Positions 9,829 to 20,800 of a stretch of DNA of 64,000 bases are shown piece after piece. The notes below the pieces were generated by a model. That model did no database searches and was not told where the DNA came from. It worked only from the letters and a program-made list of their open reading frames with translations. Numbering within the stretch: position 1 is the stretch's first letter; each line of letters starts with the position of its first letter. Origin of the DNA: Antedon mediterranea (taxonomy: Eukaryota; Echinodermata; Crinoidea; Comatulida; Antedonidae); assembly GCF_964355755.1 (NCBI RefSeq), contig NC_092672.1, positions 22,748,501 through 22,812,500 of the forward strand, in the 5' to 3' direction. Both the position numbers and the translations under genes were made by a program.

Positions 9829-10274
9829 GTAACAAAAGGTGTGTACACACTATAACAAAAGGTGTGTACACACTATAACAAAAGGTGTGTACACACTATA
9901 ACAAAAGGTATGTACACACTATAACAAAAGGTATGTACACACTATAACAAAAGGTGTGTACACACTATAACAAAAGGTGTGTACACACTATAACAAAAGG
10001 TGTGTACACACTATAACAAAAGGTGTGTACACACTATAACAAAAGGTGTGTACACACTATAACAAAAGGTGTGTACACACTATAACAAAAGGTGTGTACA
10101 CACTATAACAAAAGGTGTGTACACACTATAACAAAAGGTGTGTACACACTATAACAAAAGGTGTGTACACACTATAACAAAAGGTGTGTACACACTATAA
10201 CAAAGGTGTGTACACACTATAACAAAAGGTGTGTACACACTATAACAAAAGGTGTGTACACACTATAACAAAAT
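9829..10274. repeat. 23-bp tandem repeat with palindromic GTGTACAC core
   Basis: About nineteen nearly identical copies of ATAACAAAAGGTGTGTACAC plus ACT. Two copies read GGTATGTAC and one lacks an A. The low divergence indicates recent expansion. It lies in the gap between the OGFOD2-like exons and the Roc-COR gene. Confidence 0.95.
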
Positions 10275-11058
10275 GGCATGTTTTTTTGTTTAGTAATGTA
10301 TGAAATATTTATTTTAGATGCCCCACGGTACAGAGGGTTACTTGTAAATTTAACAATTGGTGAACATATGAAAAATTGACATAATTCGTTTTTGCTTTAG
10401 CGTACATTCTAGGCTCCCCGACGAGGGGGTTAGATTGTAGTAATTTAAACCAAAAAAATAGTAAAATTGGCTGCTAGTCAGTGGGTTTTTGCTTGAATGT
10501 AACCATTTATTTTGTCATTTTATAAGTGACCAATTTATTTATTTTTTCATTTTTTTTTTCATCTTTCATGTTTTTTTGTGGGACAATACATCTTTAATGA
10601 AATTGTTGTTAATATAAAAGTTGCTTTCAAAAGACATCAGACCTCCCAACTCTCTCCCTAAAATACAATTTATTTTGGATTAACCAACAAAATATCCAAA
10701 GTTGTTAAAAAAAATGTTACTACTCTAGAAATAAACTGAACGTAAGATATTCATGGATTGTTTAATAAGTGAAGTAATAAGTTTGCCATGTTTACTATTA
10801 TAAATAATAAGTGTTCTTGGATTGGATGTATTTTTTTTGTAAGTAAATATTATAGCACCCCTCTATAGTGTGGACATGCTTTTATAAAATCTTCCAATAT
10901 TTCTAAGTTGGGAAGTCCAAAACTTCCGTATAATGGTTATCTTCAAAATTATATTAATAATTAGAGCATAGCATTTCATATTTGTATAGAAGCCTTTACC
11001 AGTGACATTGCTTTAAATCTTAATTACTTTACAGATTCACATTTTTATTTCTTGCCAG
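10275..11058. other. Non-coding gap before the Roc-COR gene
   Basis: I looked here for a P-loop exon (GxxxxGKS/T) and for OGFOD2 catalytic exons on the plus strand and saw neither. It is AT-rich with poly-T runs. The first supported downstream exon starts at 11059. Confidence 0.5.
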
Positions 11059-11821
11059 GAAAAGTCACGCCCAAGTAAGAGAGACAGAAAGTACAAAGGA
11101 ATAACATTTCCTGGTATAAATTGGGGGAAAAAAATTTTTCGTCAAAAGGTAAGTTTTTCTCTAATCAGTTTATTGAGTTTGGTGATTTACGAATTGATTT
11201 AGAAATAAATATTCATGTACATTTTGATAAACTAAATGTATGTTTTTTAGTTCAAAACTACCACAAACAGCAAAACCACCACAAATAGTGGTAAGTTCAT
11301 TTTATTTTTCTAACAGCTATACAATGTCAAGTTAACTCAGTTCATCTAATAGATAAATTATGATTTTCTTATACTTTATTTTGTATTTAATCAAATTTTA
11401 GAGGTGAATACTGAAACACCTGCAAAAGCTAAAGATGTGAGTACTACAATATAGCATTTGTTGACTGTTCTATTTAACTCAACTCTACCTCCTCAAAAAG
11501 AATAATCCATCTTTCTTTCAACTCACAAATTCATTACTTGTATACTGTTTAAAATGAGGAATTAAATCTATTATACTTTTAACATTATAGCCCTGGCGAA
11601 AGAACAGTGTTTAACTTTTCCTTATTCTATTAAGATCCAGCCAATGATAACCATTGACAGTAATTTGCCTTCGAATTTATATACTTACTTTTAACATGGT
11701 ATATAACATTACACTGATATGAATGGTTCAGAAAGTAAAACATTTACCTCTATGTTATTTATATAAAATTTGTTATTTTTATTTCTTGTGCATCAGGTTA
11801 GCAAGAAATCAACTGCAGAAG
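11059..11821 (+). CDS. N-terminal linker exons of the Roc-COR-Death gene
   Basis: Four small exons (90, 40, 35 and 25 nt) with good GT-AG sites and matching phases. They read KSRPSKRDRKYKGITFPG, FKTTTNSKTTTNS, VNTETPAKAKD and VSKKSTAE. The composition is Lys/Thr/Ser-rich and probably disordered. No Met opens the first exon, so at least one upstream exon must exist. The first exon starts in phase 0, the same phase in which the OGFOD2-like exon at 9189 ends. Confidence 0.6.
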
Positions 11822-14800
11822 GTAAGTGTGTAATTAACTTAAATTCTTAATACGTTAATTGTGCAAGTATAAAATAATGGAACATGCTGAGTGAATAATA
11901 ATAGAATTAGTGAATGATAAAAATGATGATTCACAAATAATAATAATAAAGTTGATAAAATTAACAGTGAAAGTGTTTACTACAATGAATCAAGATAGCC
12001 TTTCTACCCAAAGAAGAGCCATTTAATAACCTTTTACATCTTTTCTTGTTATTTTAGGTTTAATTAGTTTTATCTTTTAAACATTTTAATTGTAGAAAAA
12101 GTGATTTACTGAAATATTGTTGCTACAGTATATAAGTGCATTATAAATTTATTTTTTATCTTATATAAATATCATGTGTAATATTTTACTGAAATGAGAA
12201 AGAGGTAGATCACTATTATTCAAATTGTCATTTAAGTGCAATAATGTTAAAAACAAAAACCAAAAATTAGGGTGAGACCACGAAACACAACCAAAAAAAT
12301 GAACGTAAAGATATAATAATAAAGATAATGACAACAGAAAATTACCACAGAGAAGATGTCATTGATAATAGTAAGATTTAGACAAATTATAATAGTTGTA
12401 GAGATGATAATGATGATATATTCAATGTCTATTATCTTTTTACATATATTTAGTCTATTTGATTTGTAAACAATATTTTTTACACATTTTTCCCGTTGAT
12501 TAATAAAGGAACTGAAGATGCATCATTGAATGTTCAACAATCGTTGGATAAATATATTATTCAGGAAATTTTTTCAAAACAAGAAGTAAAACAGTCTCCT
12601 TTGGAAACTTTTAACATTTGGGATCACGGGAGACAGTTAATCTATCAAGGAATACATCAGGTAAGTTTTGGACATTTTGTATGTTTGTATGGTCTATTGT
12701 TTGTGTATTAACAGTTTTAATGCCTAATTATGGCAGTATCTTATCTGTATCACATGGATAGGATTCTGCTGTGTGTAGATAGGTGGGAACATGCCCACTG
12801 TAAAGATTGTTGTTTAGGCCTTCCACCTATCTTAATGTTAACAGATTACCCAACAAACCTCTGTGTATCTCTTCACACACCCAATCTATAAGTTTTGCAA
12901 GCTATCCATAGACTTCTCTCACTACATGTGAAGTGAATTTGAAGAGCTTTTTCTCTATTTAGAACTCTTAACTATTTATAAAGTTTACTTTTCTTTATTC
13001 TAATATATTTGTATTCTATTCACATTATTTCTATATTGCTGTTTTAAGAGATAAGTATTTCTTTGATGATATGCGGTCTATATGTTCTGGATATATTTAT
13101 TGATTTTAGAAAACACTGCATTCTATTACATCAGTAGGCTTTACTATCCTTGTCAAATAGTTTATAAATAATTGTTTTTATTTTGTATGCAGATCTTTGT
13201 GACATCAGAGGCAGTTTATGTTGCTGTCTTTGATTTGAGTAAAGACCTCGATGATCCTGCAATAGTAATAGATCCTAATGGGGTAAGTATTTCAGGGGTA
13301 TTAGATTAGATTAGATGTTGTTGACAATCTCATTCATTAGTTAAAAGTAAATTGCTTTCATTGCATTGCAATGTAGCTGTGTCAAAGAATGTCATACTTA
13401 CTTTTATATATATAGACTAGTGCTGTTCCACCGTACCACGCCGACAATGTTAAAGAGTCGCTATCCAATCAAGTTTGAACAATACCATGAAAGCCCCAGT
13501 GGTCTAATGGTTAAAGCAGAAGGTTCCGGGTTCGAGTCTCGGTTGGGAAGATTTTTTCTCATTCTCGCAGATTTCCTCATCTTATCATTTCAAATTAATT
13601 AATTCAATTTCAGTATATCACCGGGTGGTTTAGAATTTATTCTGTGCCTGTAATGTTTATATGTATATATGTATATAATAACATAAAGTTGAAATTATAC
13701 GATTTTTATTTGGTACTAAAATAATATACAATTTCTTATAGATTTTTATTATTTGAAATTAAATTATTTTTTACAGCAAGAACGTGAACATCATTGGACA
13801 AATCGTCAGTTTTTACTGTCTTCGATCCTGTCAGTTTATTCCCATAGTCGTATATTGGGACAGAATATTGAGAAGGAAGTAAATTTACCTGCTATCCTTG
13901 TTGTTGGCACACACAAGGCAAGTCTGGGAGAAACAGAAGAAGAACAAAATAAAGAGGTTAGTAATAATCTAGAATAGGTTTGTGTTTACAGTTAATACAA
14001 AGCTTAAAATATTTGTCTTGGGCACATGTACCACAGTGGGTATAGTAAATTTAAACTGTAGGACTAATAATCAATCAATTTTCACAGTTATAAATCCACC
14101 AAATGTAATTTAGCTTTTTGTGCAAATTAAGTTGACATGACATAAAACAAGTGATTGTCAAATTTGAAATATATAAAAAATATACTTGATGAAAATGAAA
14201 CATAGAAGAGGTAATTTAGACTTTATTAATATTACTACATGTTAGCATTTTAAGGTTTTAAAATAAAGTTTTGGGGAGAAAAATTAACAATTCTTTTTGT
14301 ATGTTTAAATACGGTGCTGTTTTTATTTTCTTTTGTTTGTATATATTATGTAGTAGTGTTTACTTTTTGTTTAATCTAGGCAGAGGTGGTGTTACAGAAA
14401 GTTAAAGACTCCATGAAAGGAAAACCATATGAAAAACATGTACTTGGATACTATGCTGTTGAAAACAGTAGGGAGACTACAGACAAGAGCTTTAGTGATC
14501 TGAAAAAAGTAATTCAGGATCTTATGAACCATTTAAAAAAGTCTATTCCATTAAAGTGGATGCGGTTTAGATGTGAAATGTATAATCTGAGGAAGGACAA
14601 ATTGATATGTTCTGCAGAAGAGGTAAATTTTTATTTTATTATAATTTTTTTTTTTAGGGAAAGCAAAACTTGTTCAATAAATATTGTGAGGCAAAGCACC
14701 TTTCTTTAACAACACATTCAAGACTATCTGCTCTTGAAAACAAATCACCAGATTCTATTATACTTGTAATTGGTGATGTTAATAAATGCCACCTTAACTA

Positions 14801-17800
14801 TCCGGGCTATGTTCAATACATTAATAAACCAACTAACTCCCGTACCACTTTAGGTGCCTCGAATCATAACACAATATGTATGTTGCCGAAATACAGGCAA
14901 TACTTTAATAATAAATTTAAGCCTGCTACAATTAAATACCGCTCCTGGACAAGAGATGCAATGGTCAGACGTGTACTATGACAACACTGGCATAAATGCT
15001 AGTGTGACTGTCATCAATGAATACATCAAGCAATGCATCAACAACGTGATCCCAATTAAACATAAGAAGTCATACTTACACAACAAACCTTGGATGTCTA
15101 AAAATATTGCAACATGCGAAAAACAGCGTGCCTTTGCTAATAATGTCTACAGTCTCGTGAAACAAAAAGAAATTAGAAATTCAAAAACTGTGATAGCCAA
15201 GCAGCATGTAAAGCAATGCAAACCATAACTGGTTTTAACTGTAAACAAAAAAAGGATATAAATGGTAATACAAACTAAACTTGTAAATAACCTCAATGAA
15301 TTCTATTGTAGATTTGACAAATACGACTTTAGTGATTGTATTAATGCAAAAGTTAAGTTACTAGAAAGCAAAGTTAAACTATTAGATCATGAATCTTACA
15401 TGTTGCATGTCAATGAACACTTAGTTAAGCAGGTTTTAGGTGTTAAGGTAACTAAATCTATGGGCCCTGACGGTATTAGTAATAAAGTCCTGAAATGCTT
15501 TAGCCACCAATTGTCGGCAGTTTTCACTAAACTATATCAATGCTCTATAGACTTTGGATTGATCCAAAATATTTAGAAAACTTCTCTAATTTCTTCTTTA
15601 CCAAAAGCTAAAAATAAACCTCCTACTTACCTCAATGATTACCGTCCCATCGCGTTAACATCAAATCCCATGAAATGTCTCGAATCATACTAAGAGCACT
15701 GGGAAAGTCAAAAGATGAATACCGCAAATGATATTAATCAGTTTGCATATAAACCAAACCAAGGTGTGGATGATGCTGTGATCATATACAATGTCTATAA
15801 ACACCTAGAAAAACTAAGATCCTACTGTATATCAGGTTAACCTTTATTGACTTTTTCAGTGCCTTTAACCATACTTTAACTGTATTCAATCCCACCTACT
15901 CATTGATAAGATGTATAAATTAAATTTCAATAATAAAATTTTCTTTGGCTTAAGTTACCTGAGAGAGAGACCACAGTATGTTAAAATCAGTGATACACAA
16001 TCTGAATTACGCAAAGTTAGCACGAGCGCACCACAAGGCTGTGTCCTATCACCCATTTTATTCAAACTCTATACCAGTGACTACTTATGTAAAGAGCCAA
16101 AATGCTCAATTATCAATTAAGCTGAAGACACTGTCATAACAGGTTTTATGTCAGATAAACCAAATGGCTATTTTGATGATGAAGCTAACCAGTTTGCATA
16201 ATGGTGTAGAGATAATTTTTTAGAGCTAAACATTACGAAAACTAAAGAACTTATTATCGATTTTAGAATTAAGAAACCTCAAATTGAACTTCTCCTTATT
16301 GATGGTGAAGATGTTGAACGAGTCAACAAATACATATATTTAGGAACCATAATTGACGAGAAACTCACTTGGATCGACCAAGCCGTGGTAAAGAAAGCTA
16401 ACTAAACTATACTTTTTAAGGAAACTTTTAATGTAGATAGTAAAATACTGTTACTTTTTTATAAAGCTGTTGAATATAATCTGTTACTATGGGAACACTT
16501 CACAATTGATTACTATAAAAAGCAATACAAGCGTGTAGTCTACAACACCGATTTGAATACCGTCTCCTAATTGTATGAAGATTGTTTGATTAAAAAAGTG
16601 AAAGCAATAATGGATAACGATACCCACCCGCTCAGGCCTTCTTTTATGCTTAATCAAACCGGACGTAGAGTACCGCTTAGAATACGAACTTCATGATACC
16701 GATTATCATTCGTCTCACAATGCATTTTCGAGTATAATAACACAAGTTGATAATAATTATAATCAATCTTACACAGAATTTATAATATTAATTACACTCT
16801 CTGTAAATTATATTTCTTGTTTCGTTTTTATATCTGTATTTTATAGTACTGTATTTTTATATAAACTGTAGTTTTATATGAATTTGTTTACATTACATAC
16901 TGTGTATTTTATATGAATTTGTTTACATTGCATATAATAATATGAATTTGTGTATTTTTAACTTTTTTAAGTTATTCTAAATGTTTTATGCTGTTTATTG
17001 CCTTGAAATTTCAAATTATATATTTTTTGGCAATAAAGTTATCTTGGATCTTGAATATGCATTGGCTTATAACTTTTAATTCAGGTTTAGATTTATTATT
17101 CATTCATTCAATTCATGTAAGACTTTGATAAAGGTTTTTCCTTTTATATATTATGTTTATTTCTGTTATATTTATATTTACTTTTAATTTATGTTTGAAC
17201 AAGGAAAGTCTTACATGAATGAATAATAAATCTTGAGTATTGTATTTTGACGTTGAACTTGAGTGCAGAAAGTTATTTTGAAGAAACACCTACTTATTGT
17301 GTGGAGTACAACACTTGTATATTTATTTAAATTTTAAAAACATGCATTTTTGTTGATTTTAGGTTAAAGAAATGGCCAGACAAAACGGAATTGGTAATGA
17401 AAGCCAACAGTTAATTATGCTTAACTTTCTGTACGACCTTGGTGACATAATCTACTTGCCTGATAATGAATTATTACGAAATCAAGTGGTGTTGGACCCA
17501 ATGAGTCTTGTTCAGTTTGTAACAGCATTTGTGACAGTCGTTACACCCGATGAGTTTAAAGTAAGTGGGCTTATGTTGATGAAAAAAACACTCATTCGTT
17601 CAGAAGTTGACAGATAAAAAAAATGCTAGATTGGTGAAACTTTTAATTAGTCTTAAACTTTCTCTAATTTATCTGTAAACCCTAACACAATAAAGTTTGT
17701 TTCATTTGACACAAATGTTCCAATTGTGGTAAAACATGTGATGAATCTATATATAGGAGTATTTTTAGAATGTGGTACGCAATGTCGATACTGAAACATA

Positions 17801-20800
17801 CCCACACACAATAATATTATGCTGCTTTGCAGCAGGCTATCTCCATCTACAATAATTGTTTTGTGTATGATATAATTGTGAAGGTCCACCCAAATTCATC
17901 AAAGGTGTCAAAACAAAATTGGCTTTGTTTAAATTTGTTTCAATATTTGGACAATTTTTTACTACATACATGACCACCATCATATTTGCAGGTATAGCCC
18001 TCCAGTACACATATACAATAGCTTGTCTACATTTTTTTTTATGTCAAAGCTTCATTACAGTATTAAGAACCATTTGAGGGCACTTCCTAGATACAGGATA
18101 CGAAAAGCAAGCATACCCTCTAGTTAAATTAATTATATTGGTTCTCATAAAAATTCTCTTCTTTCTCTTAACATTCAATCACTACTGGTTCATGGACACA
18201 AAAGTACATTTTGATTGTTTTGTTATTTTAGACACCTCAGTACCTTGAAGCCTTTAGAAACCTTGACAAAGGCATACTGGATGAGATGTTGTTAAAGAAA
18301 TTGTGGGAGAAGAAGGGTATTGATAGTAAGAAATTCCAATACCTTGTAGACCTGATGATTCGATTTGGTTTCATTTGTGAGAGAACAACCTCCACCAGCC
18401 AAGCCAACACAGCAAGTACATCTACAGTAAGATTTTTTCTCAACTTTTTTGCACAAATTTATTTTACGGCCAATATTTTATATGTTTTTTTAAGAACAAC
18501 CCTGTTGTTGACATACCCTGACTTCTGAGAGGTAGTTTAAATGGGATATAAAGGAATTTTTGTAATTGATGAAAGCTGCTTACGTTTTGCCCAATAACGC
18601 AGTTAGGCCGTCTCAGTCTTGAACCTTCCTTGCTACTGGCCTGATTTTAACAAGACTTAGTATTAAAGATGTTAGATACATTGCTTTAAGCACTATTATT
18701 TTACTGTACTTGATTAAAGTTTGATCAAGGCAGATTAGATTTTATTGCATTTTTACACATTTTAACATTAATTATTTCAGAAATCAGTTGTCACGCGATC
18801 ATTTTTTGTACCACTACGACTTGCTTTTGAGACGTCACCATCCAGTGAAGTGAAGTCTGTGCATGATGGGCTCTCTATCAGCATCTATTACGACCTTTGT
18901 GGACATCTGCCTGACATACTGTTTCCATATTTAGTGATTGATTTCATTAATGAATATCAGAAGGAGACAGAAGATGAACCACAACTATCCCATAATCATG
19001 CTGAGCTCTACATAGACCAATGTCATAATGTGATTCTGTCTCTTGTTCAATTGATAACTAAAGAAGATGAGCGAAAGTTCATGTTAAAGGTGACATTAAA
19101 TCTTAAATTTAAACTACCAATAGTGTAATGTTATGATTTGGTACTATTAATATGTTATATACAAGTGTGCGACAATAATGCATGCAATAGCTTTCAAATC
19201 CTAAAAATAATATGCTACAACAGATCAAGTGAAGCATATTAAAACTAGAATGGCACTCCGAGAGTGCATACCTCCGCCTACTGTAAAATTCTTAATGCTG
19301 CGTGTGATTGGGCTAATTTCACTACAACAATTTGTATGCAAGTTTGGTGTAAATGTTATTTAACCAGCCTTTCAACTGACAATAGTTTCAGTTGACTATC
19401 AATAGAACAGCAACGACAAAAACAAGAAATTGAAATTCCAGTTTATTTGTTACTTTGAGACTGCTCGCCAGCTTTTGAAAATGCTCTCCAATCTTTTAAA
19501 ACTAGCAGGTTTGAAAATAATAATAAAAAGTCCAGAATTGGCATCCTGAGATCCATAAGATTTATTACACACATAATACACAAATATACTTATGTACTTT
19601 AAAATGTTTGTCTTTAGGCAACAATTAAAGGCAGAATGGCAATTGCAGAAACAGCTACCACAGAATGTGAACCTTCTCCTGAAGCATGTAAACATGTATG
19701 TTATGATTTCTTTTAAAACATGCACCATTGGTGGCGACATTCAATATTTTTATTCATCGATAAGTCCAGAAAATACGAATACACCGCACAATGAATACGT
19801 AGTACCGGGACGATTCGGCCAGGATACGATTCGTGTACATACATCATTTCTGCCAGGGGACATAATTGGCATATATTTCGCATCTTACAAGACTTATTTT
19901 CAGTACAGGTTAAAATCTCACACACATAGTTTCCAGAGGGGTTGGCCATGTTTCAGAAATTCCCACTAGAGGGTGCGCGAGTGAAGCAAACAAACTCTCT
20001 AGTTAAAAGGAATTATCAACTTTTTTTTCTTACAGGTTATGTCAACGCTTGAGATGTCTTTCAAACATTCTAAAGATGGTGGTAGAAGGGGCATTAAATT
20101 CCATCGATGCATTCCCTGTGATTGTAGTAAGACATCTGAGAAGAAACACATGCAAGTTCTTGGAGATTTTCAGGAAGAGATGTTGCCATGCAAAGGAGAT
20201 CGGATGAATGTTAAACGCTACAAGAGGCTATTTGGCAGTAAGTTCAGCAATACTAGAGTACAAATTATACAAATCACTGGTGCATTGTATTTCAGATTAA
20301 ATTTCATGGGAAGGGGCTTTATTTTAGATTTTGGATCATTTGCCATAAGTAGCATTTAGTGTATACTTTTACTGCTTCCTTATCTATTATTGTAATAGAA
20401 GTGTAGATACATACAGGTAATGATTCAACAAATTACATGTAATAGAATTTAAACAATAACTATGAAGCGGTTAAAATATGTGCAACAAGATCATCATCAT
20501 CATCACCCTTCATAAATGAATAGAATAAACTTTAAAACGTCATTAAAGACAAGCAATTACCCATAATGTTTAATGTCTGGTAAACAAGCATCATGACACT
20601 AGCAGTGGCACTGTGGCTTGGTGTATTACTGTACATTAGTCCTTGGTTAAATTCATAATACTAAGATGTTTCTCATGACCCAACAACAACACCGCAATTT
20701 ACATAGACGAGTGATAATGGTAAGCGGTAAACTGCATGCTTGTCCCACGTAAGATCTATATCTATCCTGAGTGGGTTTCCACTCAACCGCCATCCACGTT

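Noticed and set aside
11059-11148. Atypical P-loop in GITFPGINWGKK
   Set aside because: Spacing and the missing Ser/Thr after GK do not fit GxxxxGKS/T, and no hydrophobic strand precedes it.
13493-13548. tRNA gene
   Set aside because: A and B boxes are present but too close, and the anticodon arm is missing.
17372-17617. Coding past 17560 in the COR exon
   Set aside because: The frame stays open after the donor GTAAGT by chance; the next COR exon at 18232 joins in phase to 17560.
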